DNA of 64,000 nt from Przewalskia tangutica (Eukaryota > Streptophyta > Magnoliopsida > Solanales > Solanaceae). Numbering within the stretch: position 1 is the stretch's first letter; every line of letters starts with the position of its first letter. The notes beneath the pieces were generated by a model. That model searched no databases. It was not told where the DNA came from and saw nothing but the letters and a program-made list of their open reading frames with translations. This document shows positions 45,860 to 60,214 of this stretch, piece after piece. The stretch is taken from NCBI GenBank assembly GCA_029844215.1, contig CM056721.1, positions 9,932,368-9,996,367 on the forward strand. The letters are read 5' to 3'. The position numbers and the translations under genes are program-made.

Positions 45860-46760
45860 TGTTAGTGTTAGGTTCTGTGTCCTAACATTTTCCGTAACAT
45901 GTCTCTTTTTGGTGTTAAGTAAAAACAGGAAAATGTCATCCCAAATGTCGTGACATCTGGGAGGACATTTCGCAAGTTTTGCCTATCTTCACGGAGATTT
46001 ACGAGAAGATTTTATCACGTGAATGTTTGGCTTGGTTAGGAGCTAAGGAAAACACGATAATACTTAACAAGACCAAGTCGAGGAGAGTGCATAACGGAAG
46101 GAGCATTCTCGGAAGACAAAGTCAAATCTGTTGAGAATTTTGAAGAAACCAACCCTATTCTCGCTCAACCTCCACCGAGAATCAAGGAGCCTCTCGGGTG
46201 AACTCTCCACTATAAATAGAGGGTTCACTCGAGGCTTTGATATCCAGTTTTGCGAAGAAAATTCAGATCCGAGACGTCTCAAATATTGCCTCAAACACAA
46301 TTTGGATCGAGCGGCTGGTTTTGTGATTACACTTGTTCAAAATTGCACTGCTTTCTTAGATCTATACTTGTTCTTTCAATTCAAGCAATTGTAATAGGGT
46401 GTTTTTCACTTCTATTTTAGATAGATTTTTGGGCTTAGAAGTTAGGATTTAACTTCTTTTAATCCCTTTCTTGTTTACTTGACATTGCTCATTCTCAAGG
46501 ATTTGTAAGATTGTATAATTTTTATACAATAAATTTTTGGTCATGAGACCACTATAAGTTATATACAATTATATAACTTATGAAAACAATCTTAGGTGTC
46601 CTTGATTTATTTCATTGCATCTTAACTCGTTTTTAGTTCTGCGTTTTTGTTAATGTTCGATTCGTATCACAGAACATTTTTGGGAACATTCTCTTTAAGT
46701 TTACCTCATTCTTTCTTTGAAATTATTTATTCCATAGTTTAAGTTCGATAATCCCTTTCA
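45860..46760 (+). repeat. 5' LTR of the SIRE-like element
   Basis: TGTTAGTGTTAGG...CCCTTTCA, 901 bases. TATA-like TATAAATAGA at about 46211. The imperfect palindrome AAATGTCGTGACATCT lies at 45943. Confidence 0.93.
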
Positions 46761-46762
46761 AG

Positions 46763-46777
46763 TGGTATCGAGCCGAC
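46763..46777 (+). other. Primer-binding site (Met-tRNA)
   Basis: TGGTATCGAGCCGAC begins two bases after the LTR end and matches the plant initiator-Met primer site TGGTATCAGAGC with a small change. Confidence 0.8.
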
Positions 46778-46815
46778 ACTTGACATAATAAGTGCTAAGG
46801 TCGCTTTACTTAACT

Positions 46816-49800
46816 ATGGATCCGCTAATCCAAATATTGGTAGACTTATTTTAGATGGATCAAACTATCCTTATTGGAAGATTCGCCACGTTCTCACATC
46901 AAATCCATTGATGTTAGAGCATGGAGATCTATTACTAATGGATACATCGTTCTATCTTCCAGGACGAGGAAGGCGACATTTTGGTCAAGCACGAGGCCGA
47001 ATGGACTTTCGAAGAAACTAATAGTCGAAAAGGCACTAAATGCTATTTTGGATGGGTTGATCTTTATATGTTCAAACTCGTCCAAAATTGCTCTTGCGAG
47101 ATGTTTGGGATACTTTACAAACTCATTGTGAAGGTAGCTCGGTGTTCGACGAAGCTTCGCATGCTCGTGAGTAAGTATGAGCGTTTAAGGATGGAGGAAT
47201 CGGAGGATATTAAAACCTATTTTGAAAAGTTGATTGATATCTCTAATGAATGTCAAGTTCTTGGTTCTCCATTGACCAACAATCAACTTGTTGAAAAAGC
47301 CCCGATCTCTTCTGAAAAGTTCAACATTAAGATTTGTGCGATTGAAGAAGCACACAACCTTGCCACAATGGACCTACATACTTTAATGAGCATTCTCAAA
47401 ACATACGAGATGAGCATGGAAAATCAAAGGTCTTTATACAAAGGCAAGGATGTTGCCCTTCAAGCAAAATCCTTAGAGAAAGTAAATGAAGAGGATGAAA
47501 CACTTGAAGAAATTGGGGATGGTGCCAGCGTTGCTCTTCTTACTCGTAGGTTCAATACGATGTTAAGAAGATTCAACGAAGATAAGAATAAATCTAAGTC
47601 TAAGAGCACCAAAACCAAGGACTCAATCCACGAATTACCAAGAATTTTCCCACCGCACAAAAGGCAATCAACTTAGGAGAATAAATTCGGCCGAACGGGT
47701 TCGATCCGCGGCTCGACGGCATTCAATGTCATGCGGGATGGGGCCATTATGCCAACGAGTGTGCAAACACTCTAAGAAAGGTTGGCAAAGTCTATGGATT
47801 TCGTGATGATGAAGGTGAAGGAAGAGAATACGAAATAGAGTCACAGCAATTGTTTTTGAACATTCTCGTCGGATGATGAAGGTTTAGTGATCGTGATACA
47901 CTAAATGTCATGACATTTCGGAACATCGTATGAGTTTTTAATTCTTCGATGTCAATTGTACGTGGCTTTATTTCAAAATGATTCTAAACACGAGACTCGA
48001 AGACTAAGGATGATATGATTAAGGAATTGCAAGCCCTTTGCAAGGACTTAATCATTGAATCTAATCAACTTGAATCAAAGGTGAAAACTCTAACTCGTGA
48101 GAATGCAGATTTGATAAGTACCATTACTGATGGAAGTGACTCTTACCAAAAAGATCTTGAATTCGGAAAGATAAGTGCAAAGTTGGATCCGCCAAGCAAC
48201 CTTCAAAAGCTTAACACAGGCACCTCCAAATTAGATGAAATCCTTAGTGTTAGTCAACCTCATCTTGGTTTGGGCTGAGAATCCTATCAATACATTATGC
48301 TCCAACTTGTTTGTTAAAAATGGGAAATGAACCGTAAGAAGGGTGCAATTATGTGTGCAATTATTGTAATAAATCTGGACATTTAAAACCTTTTTGCTTT
48401 AAGTTACTAAAACTCGAGAAAGAAAGGTCTTCCGAATCAGAACTTGAGACACTCTGAAGACTCCTCTATCTACAAAAATCGTAAGGTAACAAAAAGGTTT
48501 GGGTTCCCGTCAAGAAAACAAGTTGTAATGTAGCCATAACGGACCAATATCTCGGATCGCGGTACTTTGTGGTTGTTCTATAGCGAGAACAAAAAAAGAA
48601 CTACAGCTCTAAATGGAGGAAATGTTACATATGGAGGAGGTGGAAAGAGTAAGATAATAGGAAGAGGCGTAATGCCCCGGAATTCCAAAGATGAATAATG
48701 TCTTGCGTTGATGGTCGATGGCTAACCTAATTAGTATAAGCCAGTGTGATGACAACTTAGAGGTAAGATTCAATAAATGCATGATGATGAAACTAACAAA
48801 TGCATAATGAGAACAAGTGATAATTGTTATCTTGTCGGAGAACATAAGGTATGTAATAGTGTTAGGGTGATGACACAACATTGTGGCATCAAAAACTAGG
48901 ACATGTCAATTACCACAACCTTAGAAAATTGATATCTTATGAGGCGGTAAAGGCATTCCTAAACTAAGTCCATGAGTGAAACCGTGGTGTGTGAAGATTG
49001 TCTCAAAGGTAAGCAAACGTGTCCTCAAAAGTTGTTGAGTGATGGACATTTCTCAGTGCGCCTCATTGCTTTCAACTTTTACATATGGATCTTATGGGTC
49101 CAATCGAGGTAGATAGCCTAGGAGGTAATCCTTTGTGATTGTAGATGACTTTTCAAGATACTCTTGGATATTCTTTATTAAAGAAAAGACTCAAACGTGT
49201 GACATGTTTAGAATATTTTACTCTAGAATTAGAAATATATAACATTCCTCTATTGTTAGGATAAGATCGATCATGGAAAGGAGTTTGAAAATAATCAATT
49301 TTCTACATTTGTGAGAAAAAGGTATTTTCCATGAATTTTCTGCTCCCAAAACCCCAACAAAATGGTGTAGCGAGAGAGGAAGAATAGAACCTACAAGAAA
49401 TGGCTAGAGTCATGCTAAGTTCTAAAAATCAAACGCGTTTTTGGGCGAAGCCTAAACACCGCAAGTCACATCTCTAATAAGTCTATCTTAGACCAGGAAC
49501 AAAAATGACACCCTATGAGATCTTGAATGGAAAGAAACCAAATCTACGTTACTTTCATGTTTTTGGGTGTGTATGCTATGTTCTAAATGATAGAGATAAT
49601 CGAGCAAAGTTTGACTCTAAGAGTGATAAGGGAATTTTCATAGGCTATTCTCAAAATAGTCATACTTACCGAGTATACAATCTTGAACCAAATCAAGAAT
49701 CATTAACATTATTTTTGATGATAATGCAGATTATGCAGGAAATACACCAGTAACAGATGTTGTCGTAACAATACAGGAGGGGCAGACCACAGAAAATGCA

Positions 49801-51532
49801 GATGTTACACCAAATGTCACAACATCTGCAGCAACACAGAATCAAGATGATAACACCGCAGTTTGAGGATTCGGTGAACTTCGTGATTCGATGCGAGGAT
49901 CCTCATCCAGAATCAAGAAACCATCCCACTGAGCGGTAATGGAGAAGTATTGAAGGAATAAAAACAAGGAGAAAAGAGCCAAAAATTACAGACATGGTGA
50001 AGTATGCGTGTATGTCCACCATACATCACAAGGTAAGTCAATCTTGCTATGTTTCTACTTTGGAACCTAAAAACATTAATGAAGCACTAAAAGACGGTTG
50101 GTGGATACAAGCCATGCAAGAAGAACTAGAAAGTTCACGAGAAATGAGGTTTGGGATCTAGTTCCCGATGAGACTAATGTAATAGGAACTAAATGGATCT
50201 TTAAGAATAAATCGACTGAATCTGGTTATTAGAAATAAAGCTAGACTAGTGGCTCAAGGATACTCTCAAGTCAAAGGTATCGACTATGATGAAACCTTTG
50301 CTCGAGCTAGAATTGAATCAATTAGATTATTACTTGCCATAGCTTGTTGTTTAAAGATAACTCTTCACCAAATGGATGTGAAAGGTGCCTTTTTGAGCGG
50401 ATATATTGATAAGGAGGTATATGTTGAACAACCCAAAGGATTTGAAGATCCTCACCATCCACAACATGTAAGTTAAAAAGGCCTTGTATGGACTAAAACA
50501 AGCTCCACGTGCATGGTATGGTCGTTTAACTCAATTCCTTCTTGAATTTGGTTTCAACGTGGTGTAGTGATTGTACTTTATTTATAAAACACCATGGATC
50601 AGATATGGTTATTGCTCAAATCTATGTAGATGACATAGTTTTGGTTCGACTTCAATGTCTCATCTTAAGACTTTTGTTATGTCCTCAACATTCGAAATGA
50701 GCATGATAGGGAACTAACCTTTTCTTAGGCTTGCAGATAAAACAAAATGAGGAGGGTATCTTCATTTCACAAAGCAAATATGCTAAGAACCTGGTTAAAA
50801 AGTTTGGATTGGAGAATGTCAAACATATGAAGACTCCGATGGGATCAACCCAGACTATATCCAAAGATGATGTTGGGGAGAATGTTGACCCAACTCTATA
50901 CAGATCTATGATAGGTAGCCTTTTGTATCTCATGAGTCGTCCAGTTTTATGTTTAGTGTTTGTGTGTGTGCGATTCCAAGCATGCCCTAAAATTTCCCAC
51001 TTAAATCGTCAAACGTGTCATAAGATATGACGTGTGAGTTAGAATTTGGTATTCAAAGACACTAATCCTAATCTAATAGGATATAGTGACTCGGATTGAA
51101 GGGATGTGGAAGATAGAAAAAGTACTAGTGGAGGATGTTTTACGACAATAACTTAGTTTCTGATACGATCGTAAACAAAATTGTGTCTCACTCTCAATCT
51201 GAATCGAATATGTAGCGGCGGGGAGTTGTTGTTCTCAATTATTATGGCTAAGACACATGTTAGACGATTATGGTGTTTCAAAAAATATCTTAGTTTTGTA
51301 CTGTGATAATATGAGTGCCATCAATATATCTAAAAATCCGATTCAGCACTCTCGTACAAAACATATAGATATAAGACATCACTTTCTTCGAGACTTGGTT
51401 GAAAAACAGCTAGTTAGAATCGATTATGTTGACACTTCTCATCAACTAGCTGATATTTTTACAAAAGCTTTAGATCATGAGAGGTTTTCAAACTTGAAAA
51501 ACTCTCTCGGTCTCTGCTCATATAAAAATTAA
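46816..51532 (+). pseudogene. Broken gag-pol of the SIRE-like element
   Basis: Gag starts near 46816 (MDPLIQ); 47160-47660 encodes a UBN2-type capsid region (SEDIKTYFEKLIDISNECQV, to LMSILKTYEMSMENQ). A CCHC-like CNYCNKSGHLKPFC knuckle lies near 48355. The integrase end MTPYEILNGKKPNLRYFHVFGC is at 49505, RT HQMDVKGAFLSGYIDKEVYV at 50369, YVDD at 50622, and RNase H with YCDNMSAINISKNPIQHSRT and DTSHQLADIFTKALD ends at the stop at 51530. Frame changes are frequent and short; some may be sequence errors (see findings). Confidence 0.88.
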
Positions 51533-51662
51533 CTGGGGTGTGTTATCAAATGTCACGACATTTGTGGTAACATTCATCCAGTGTAAAATCTGGAACTGCT
51601 TCTTTTCGGTAAATGTTAAAGTTGTTTTGTGTTTCTAACGGGTCATGACTTCTCAAAGGAAC

Positions 51663-53012
51663 TGATGCGCGTAATATGCACACACTTTTAAACGCAAGTG
51701 CACGTTATCGTATCAAGTAGTATAGTCTTAGATAAGACCGAATATCGTCCTCTGGGATTAGGGTTCAAGTACCAATTGTCTATTTTCTAGTATCTATTTG
51801 GTGAATTAATGAGTGATTGGTTGTTTATGACTAAGAATTATAAAAGCTAATGAATTATAAAGATTTAATTCAGATATGATGAGAATAGGGCTTACATGTA
51901 TCCTTACTATCCTATGTTACTTACTAATGCATTACTTATGGTGTTCTTCTTTTGGAGAAAGCAGGTTCTGAAATCGTTTTATACTCCGTTAGGTTATATA
52001 AACACTCAACCCAATTGTTCCTTACCTAACTTTCGATAAGGGTAACTCTATAGGAGGATTAAGCACAAAAACCTAGTTGGCCGTCACGCACAATGCCAAA
52101 ATTAGGGTTGTTAAGCCTCTCATCAACGCTACAAATCTAATTGAGGTATTTTCATCCCCAATTCAAGACCGTCTACCCAACTTACAAGATATTCACAATC
52201 CTCCTTTCGAATCGATTAGAAATCATATAGTGATAACTAGTTGTCAATTAGCTACCAAGAATTCAACTCAATTATTGGATAGATCTCTCATAAGAATAAT
52301 AACCATAAGCATGCATTACTTTATAACATAAGGTTCAAGAATTCAACATAGAAAGCCTATAAGAGAATTAGTTCCTAGCCATGAATATGACAAGAACTAA
52401 TTCAAAGTTCATCATGCAAAACTGAATTAAAGAAAAGAAAAAGAAAAGAAATTACTAATGTTTGGGTCTCAATATCCTAGGCAAGAAAACCTTGTGTTTG
52501 GCAAGAAAGGGAACCTTGAAAGCGCCTAGGGTTCTCCTTTTATAGGTTTAAAACGTCTCCTCTTTTCCTTCCGTGGCCCAAAAATCCGTCAAAAGACCTA
52601 ATTTTTCAGCGTCGGCGCGCCCTATGGCGCGCGACGCCTAAAGTTCTCGCAATACGGTGTTTTGGCGCGCGGCCGATATCTCGAGCGCGCGGCCACTGCA
52701 ACTCTGTGGCTTTCGGATGTTTAGCGCGCGTTTCGTCTTCGAGCGCTGAATCTTCGCAGCTTCTGAATAATAGCGCGCGCCCGCTTGCGAGGCGCATGGC
52801 GCAGTCTGGATTTCACCTCGTTTGCCACTTTCTCCGCTACTCTAGTACCTCCTCTTTTTCCCTCTTTTCGCTCCTTTTCCGCCATTTGGCCACTTTAGCC
52901 ACTTTGACTCAAAAGAAAGAAAATCTATCCTAATACGACACTTTGTATGTACAAAACGGGACAAAAGACTAACTAGACTGACTCAAAAGGTGTATATAAA
53001 ATACACCGATCA
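51663..53012 (-). repeat. 3' LTR of the Athila-type element
   Basis: Plus-strand limits TGATGCGCG...CACCGATCA, 1,350 bases, with a CG-rich patch of GCGCGC-type motifs at 52610-52800. A GTTTGGGGGTATT purine tract (minus strand) abuts it at 53013. Confidence 0.92.
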
Positions 53013-55039
53013 AATACCCCCAAACTTAACCTTTGCTCGCCCTCGAGCAAAGATAGAAAGAAATACAATAAAATGACAGACTCAATAAATAAGAAAATCA
53101 ACAAAGAAAATAAACAGACTCCCTGCCATTGATCACTTTTGCTGCATGAATGTTAACTAGAAAAACATGAAGGTTAGCAGAATAATATGCAGGAACATAT
53201 AGCATGGAATTTCAACACATTGAGCTAGATATTTCGCAAACTCATACTTATCATGCTTAAATGGAAGTCAGTGTACTCAAGTATGCATATAAATTCAAAA
53301 ATTCCTATGGCATGCTTACTTGCTATTCTCCACTAATTCTGGATATACATAGAAGAGATCTTCAGGACTTTGGGGGTTGTAATGTAGGCTTAGGTAGGGG
53401 TTGGTAAAGATAGGCATTTAGGCTCATTTTTCTGTACCAGAAGCTCTTTGGCTTTTCAATTTTTCCCTTTTCCTTTTGATTCTTTCCTTCACTTCAATTC
53501 TATCCTTCCCCTCTTTTGTTTTGGGAGAGTGAAGTGTATTATACAAATAGGCACCCCCAAACTTAGGCTTTTGCCTCTTTCTTATTACTTTTCCATTAGG
53601 GTGCATCAAACTTGTTCACTCTTTTTGTTTCTTCTTTTTAACACAATGTACTCCACTATTTCATATTTTCACTTATGGCACAATTTTGTGGGAATATGGG
53701 GTGTCAAAGAAGTTTCAAATTTAGGCTCATGACTAGGGATATTTTTAAAGTGCGGGATAGAAAAGAATGGTAAGAATTGGCTATCAAAGAAATGTCCGAG
53801 TCATCTCCCTAACACGATATCCTAACTATTTCGCCTCAAATAGCAAGTCATAACACACAAGCATTTATCATTTAGCATACATAACTCAAGCAAGAGACTC
53901 CAATAGGCAGTTCTCATGAGTTTTGGCATCTCTAACCTAAGTGTTTAGATAGTTGCTTCCATTCCTTTACATTATTCCACCTTACTTCACTAGGTGTTTC
54001 TAGCAACTACAAAGATACATGATCTTTGTGACAGACAATTATGACTCAAAAAGATTTTTTTTTTTTTGTGACTCAAAATAAACATGAAACAAATAAAAAG
54101 ACTTAAATAAAAAATAACATGACGCCCAAATAAAACTAAAACACAGAAACACACCCCCAAACTTAAATCACACATTGCCCCAATGTGTAGACTCAAAGAC
54201 AAAGAAAGCGACACTTACAAACTTTGGCTAAAATGGTGGTGGTGGCGGTGGATAATGCTTAATTTCGTGAGGAGGAGAGCCCTTGGTGTTTGATTTGGCG
54301 GTAGGGCTTTTGGATCAAAGTATTTTCGAATTCTCTGCAGAATCGACACCGGCGCTTAAACTTCCGCTTCTTGGATATTTGGTTCGCTTCCTCGCTACCC
54401 GCTACAAATCTCGCTTTTCTTGATTCATTTCTCTGTACTCAATCTCATCACAAAACACAAGACTCAAGACCGTGAGACTGTTCGAGACAAAATAAAATAA
54501 ACTTAAAAGCGTAAATTAAAATAACATAATTGAAAACGCTGGGTTGCCTCCCAACGAATCTTTACCGTCTTTTAGCGGACGCCGCGTTCCTTATTCTTTC
54601 AGGGATTGAGAAGTTACCAAGTTCATGTATTCCATTTCATCGATTAGGTAGGGTTTTAACCTCTGTCTGTTTACTTTGAAGGCGGCTCCCTCTCTCCCTT
54701 TTATTTCAATTGCTCAATGGGAATACTCTTACCATGTATGGTCTGTCCAACGCGATTTTAATTTGCTCGAAACAATCTCAACCTTGAGTTGAATAGCAAG
54801 ACTTGTTGTCCTTCTTGAAAATCTTTTGGTATCAAATTCTTATCGTGCCATGCTTTCGTTCGTCTTGTAGATCTTTGCATTCTCATAGGCATTGTGTCGG
54901 AATTCATCCAATTCGCTCAGCTGTAGTAGCCTCCTTTGTCCCGCTGCTGTGGTATCCATGTTCAACTTCTTCATTGCCCAATATGCTCTGTGTTCCAACT
55001 CTACTGGCAGATGACAAGCTTTACCAAAACTAATTTATA
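53013..55039 (-). other. Non-coding region between pol and the 3' LTR of the Athila-type element
   Basis: About 2 kb with no convincing frame. Athila elements often carry an env-like gene here; none is recognisable. Confidence 0.5.
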
Positions 55040-58000
55040 AGGTGACATACCAATTGGTGTTTTGAACTTTGTCCAGTATGCCCATAACGCGTCATCTAAT
55101 TTGATCGACGGTCTTTCCTCGAGCCGTTCACGCCTTTTCCAATATGCTTTTCACTTCTCTATTTGACACTTCCGCCCCATTAGCTTGAGGATGGTACGCG
55201 ATTGTAGTGCGATGGTAAACTCCATATCGGAAAGCAATGACTTCAAATTTATTGCGTAAATGGCTCCTTCATCACCGATAAGAGCTCTTGGTGCCGAACC
55301 TTGTGAAAATATTCTTACGGAGAAATTTTTGCAGTTTCTTATCGTTTTCTCCCGCTTCTACCCATTTGACACGTAGTCATCGCGAAGGATATATTGATAT
55401 CCAAAAGATGGCGGGAATGGTCCCATGAAATCAACTCCCACACATCGAATAGTTCTACTTCCAATATCCCGAAGGCATCTCGCTTTCTTGAGATGTTCCT
55501 GTTCTTTGACAATTATCACATCTCGCACAGCGTGGGCGTCCTTGAAGAGAGTTGGCAATAGAATCCGCATTGCAATACCTTTGCGCCGTTCTTGATGCCA
55601 AAGTGTCCACCACATGCTAAGGTGTGGCGGTGGGTGAGAACACAGTGCATCTCTTCCTCTCGTACACATCGCTGATGACTTGGTCAAGCGATGTTTGTAT
55701 AGCATCGTTCTTCCCAATAGTAATGTTTTACCTCGTAATAAAACCTCTTCATTTCTTTGTCTTGACAAGCCCGGGGTAGAACTTTAGCTGAAAGTTAACA
55801 AAATCGCACTAAGGTAAATTAGAATTCATACTTACTCAAACGGTTGTTCGTCCGGAAAGTGATCATTTATTTGCACATCCTCGTATTACGGCTTTCTGTG
55901 TTCTCCAACTGACAAGTGGTGCAGTGAATTCTCTGTTCCTTTCTTATCACGAATCTCTACGTCAAATTCTTGTAGAAGTAGGACCCATCGAATGAGACGA
56001 GGCTTTGCATCCTTCTTTGTCATTAAGTACTTTATAGCGAGTGGTCGGTGTATACTATCACTTTATTTCCAATCAAGTATGGCTGAATTTCTCAAACGCA
56101 TATACTATAGCTAGTAGTTCTTTTCCGTGGTTGCATAATTTAATTGTGCGTCATTTAGAGTTTTACTAGCATAGTAAATGGATCTAAATACCTTGTCGAT
56201 TCTCTGTCAATCTTGCTCCAACCGCATAGTCGCTGCATCGCATACATGAGTTCAAATGGGAGCTCCCAATTTGGTGCAGTTGACTATAGGTCGAGGTGCT
56301 TCTCGCGAGCGTTTGAAATGCGGATAAGCATTCTTTATTGAAGTCGAAGGCTACCCCGTCATTAACAATGGAGAGGGCTTTGAGACCTTTGAAAAGTCCT
56401 GATGAATCTTCTATGAAGCTGCGTGCGAGGAAACTTCGACTCCTTTTGTTGATCTGGAGGTGGTAGATTTTCGACATCAAATCTTTGCTTTGTCTACCTC
56501 AATACCTTGGTTTGATATTTTATGCCCCAAGACGATTCCTTCATACTACGAAGTGACACTTCTCCCAATTTAGCACAAGGTTAGATTCTTCAGACGGCTC
56601 AACATCGCTTCTAGATGCCTTAAACATTCATCAAATGATGCTCCAAAGACCGAAAAGTCATCCATAAAGATCTCTATAGTTCTCTCTACCATATCTGAGA
56701 AAATTGCCATCATACATCTTTGAAAAGTAGCAGGTGCATTGCAGAGTCCACATGGCATTCTTCTAAATGCAAATGTGCCAAAGAGGCAAGTAAATGTCGT
56801 CTTTTCACGATCTTACGGGGCTATTGCAATCGTGATACCTGAGTATCCATCCAAAAAGCAATAGTAGTTGTGCCTGCGAGTGCATCCAAGATTTGATCTA
56901 GGAATGGCAACGGAAAGTGATCTTTCTCGTTGCTTTATTCAACTTGCGATAATCAATGCATATTCTCCAACCGCGATCGTTCTCGAGGAATGAGTTCGTT
57001 TCTTTCGTTAGCCACCACTGTTATTCCACCTTTTTTCGGCACCACTTGTACTGGACTTACCCACGTGCTATCATATATGGGGTAAATCACTCCTGCATCG
57101 AGCCATTTTAGGATTTCTTTCCTTACTACCTCTTTCATATTTGGGTTCGACGCCTGGCTTCGATGGACGGTTCGCTCTCCTCATCTAGGCGGATCTTATG
57201 CATTCGTTGATGGACTTATTCCTTTTATGTCGCTAATGTCCATCCAATAGCCCGCCAGTGATTCTTTAGTACTCTTAGCGCTTTATCAATTTCTTCGTGG
57301 GCGGGTGGCGTGAAATGATCGGCGGGGTTTTCTCTTCACCAGGTATTGTATTGTAGATGATTAGGTAAGATTTAACTCTAACTCGGGGCCTTCTGCGTGG
57401 ATGGTAATGATCTTTCTGTCCCCTCCTCATATTTCTTTGTCCTTGTATCCCATTTTTCATAAGCATTCATCCAATTTGCATACTCCATCAGATCTGGATC
57501 GTTTTTTCTATCATCATCCCATGTGGTCAGTACTTCTTCAAGCGTATCCTCATATTCGAACTCTTTGTTTGACATTGTCTCTTCGATAAGATCAATGGCT
57601 GAGCAGTTATCTTTGGCCTCTGGAAAACTTCTTTGTTGAAGAGCGTTAAAAGTTACCTCTTCTTCATCTACTCGAAGCTTCAATTCCCTTTTGAACATCA
57701 ATGAGAGCACGTCTGTGGCTAAGAATGGTCCGCGATGATAGGTATTCCATCGTTATCTTGTATATCTAAGATAATGAAATCGGCGGGAGGATGAACTTGT
57801 CCACTTTTACTAGTATATCCTCGATGACTCCTCCTGATGAACAATCGAGCGGTCACCAGGCAGAGTGATGTTTGAGGTTTGATTTCTCCCATTTCTAGTT
57901 TGCGAGAAAACTAGATAGGGCATCGATTTATGCCGCTCCCAAGTCGCATAGTGCCTTTTGACATTCAAACTTTCCAATAGTCGTGGGATGGTAAAACTCC

Positions 58001-58685
58001 CGGTCTTGTAACTTCGAGGTAGTTGTCTCGTAGGATGGCACTACATTCTTGATTAGCATCACCGCTTCGTAATCCTCTATCTTCCTCTTTTGCTAAGCAC
58101 ATCCTTCATGAACTCGACGTAGCTCGGCATTTGTTCTAGTGCTTCCGCAAACGGGATATTGAGTTGCAATTGTTTGAGAACCTCTACGAATCTGGAGAAT
58201 TGCTTGTCAAGAGTGCATTTTTAACTTCTGGGGATATGGTATCATCACCTTGGTGCGATTACCATCGGTGCTATTTTCTCAATGCGGATACGGCGCCGCG
58301 GCTCGATCTTAGGCGCGCGGCGCACTTTCTCGGCTTTGAGACCGAACTTGCTGTACTATCTCCGCCTGAATCCTCGACGCCGGCCACGATCGTAGGCGCG
58401 CGGCTCGCATTCTGTGAACTTTCTCTTTCTCCCGATTCGCCTCCTTCAGTCAATCATTCGACATTGTGTGTCCTCATTGCTTAGCTCGGATGCAGATTGC
58501 TCTTCTTGCGGTTCGTTGAATATGACCGCGAAGTTCTCGCTATTTCGCTTTCCAACCTCTTTATGCCCGACCTCATTTCGCCCATGAATCGAGCCGCGCC
58601 TCGTGAGACTAAGTAGGGTTTCTCGTAATTCCTCTCTCTGTTCCTCTATGGTTGGCTCTCTATCATATGGACAGTAAAAATCCAT
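55040..58685 (-). pseudogene. Broken Athila-type gag-pol
   Basis: Minus strand: the gag start MDFYCPYDREPTIEEQREEL at 58685; a pre-RT segment with NALQQRSFPEAKDNCSAIDL (57640); RT with KEILKWLDAGVIYPIYDSTW and VQVVPKKGG at 57118-57030, PCGLCNAPATFQRCM at 56755 and FMDDFSVFG at 56662; the RNase H region 56480-55950; and the integrase with RCVGVDFMGPFPPSFGYQYI at about 55450. The domain order and the FMDDFSVFG form are typical of Athila/Tat gypsy elements. Many one- to four-base frame changes interrupt it. Confidence 0.88.
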
Positions 58686-58837
58686 ATCTAAAGTGTTCCT
58701 GAACGAATCAAAACCAACAAAGAAATCACGGCACCTCGAATTTTCGTAAAAACTAAAAATAAATAAATAAAAAAGTGAAAAATTAAATCCAAATTAGAAA
58801 TTAAAAATAGATAATTTGATATTGAACTATTGCCTAA

Positions 58838-58855
58838 TCCCCGGCAACGGCGCCA
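58838..58855 (-). other. Primer-binding site (Asp-tRNA type)
   Basis: Minus-strand TGGCGCCGTTGCCGGGGA, six bases inside the 5' LTR. This is the usual Athila/Tat primer site. Confidence 0.85.
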
Positions 58856-58861
58856 AAAACT

Positions 58862-60214
58862 TGATGCGCGTAATATGCACACACTTTTAAACGCAGTGCG
58901 TTATCGTATCAAGTAGTATAGTCTTAGATAAGACCGAATATCGTCCTCTGGGATTAGGGTTCAAGTACCAATTGTCTATTTTCTAGTATCTATTTGGTGA
59001 ATTAATGAGTGATTGGTTGTTTATGACTAAGAATTATAAAAGCTAATGAATTATAAAGATTTAATTCAGATATGATGAGAATAGGGCTTCTATGTATCCT
59101 TACTATCCGCTTATGTTACTTACTAATGCATTACTTATGGTGTTCTTCTTTGGAGAAAGCAGTTTGAAATCGCTTTATACTCCGTTAGGGTTATATAAAC
59201 ACTCAACCCCAGATTGTTCCTTACCTAACTTTCACGATAAGGGTAACTCTATAGGAGGATTAAGCACAAAAACCTAGTTGATCACGCACAATGCGCAAAA
59301 TTAGGGTTGTTAAGCCTCTCATCAACGCTTACAAATCTAATTGAGGTATTTTCATCCCCAATTCAAGACCGTCACCCAACTTACAAAGATATTCACAATC
59401 CTCCTTTTCGTAACGATTAGAAATCATATAGTGATAACTAGTTGTCAATTAGCTACCAAGAATTCAACTCAATTATTGGATAGATCTCTCAATAAGAATA
59501 ATAACCATAAGCATGCATTACTTTATAACATAAGGTTCAAGAATTCAACATAGAAAGCCTATAAGAGAATTAGTTCCTAGCCATGAATATGACAAGAACT
59601 AATTCAAAGTTCATCATGCAAAACCGAATTAAAGAAAAGAAAAAGAAAAGAAATTACTAATGTTTGGGTCTCCAATCTCCTAGGCAAGAAAACCTTGTGT
59701 TTGGCAAGAAAGGAACCTTGAAAACCGCCAGGTTCTCCTTTTATAGGTTTAAAACGTCTCCTCTTTTCCTTCCGGGCCCGCCCAAAAATCACAAAGACCT
59801 AATTTTTCCGCGTCGGCCAGCTGCGAGATGGGCGCGCGCCTAAAGTTCGCAATACCGGTGTTTTACGCCGCGCCCGATATCTGCATGCGAGGCGCAGCTG
59901 CAACTCCCGTGGCTTCTGATGTTTAGCCGCGGTCTTCGAGCGCGCTGAATCTTCTGCAGCCTTCTAATAATAGCGCCGCGCCGCTTCGATCGCAGGAGGC
60001 GCCGCGCAGTCCGATTTCAGCCTCGTTTGCCACTTTCTCCGCTACTCTAGTACTCTCTTTTTCCTCTTTTCGCTCCTTTTCCGCCATTTGGCCACTTTAG
60101 CCACTTTGACTCAAAAGAAAGAAAATCTATCCTAATACGACACTTTGTATGTACAAAACGGGACAAAAGACTAACTAGACTGACTCAAAAGGTGTATATA
60201 AAATACACCGATCA
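58862..60214 (-). repeat. 5' LTR of the Athila-type element
   Basis: 1,353 bases, same termini as the copy at 51663. Differences between the two are mostly short insertions or deletions. Confidence 0.92.

Larger units (their letters stand above)
51663..60214 (-). mobile_element. Athila-type Ty3-gypsy retrotransposon nested in the copia element
   Basis: LTRs 51663-53012 (3') and 58862-60214 (5', minus strand) with the exact target duplication GGAAC at 51658-51662 and 60215-60219. The primer site is of the Asp-tRNA type used by Athila/Tat elements. Gag-pol runs on the minus strand from about 58685 to 55040. It inserted about 130 bases after the copia RNase H stop. Confidence 0.93.

Noticed and set aside
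52606..52933. Arg-rich frames in both directions
   Set aside because: They fall in the CG-rich patch of an Athila-type LTR; composition effect.
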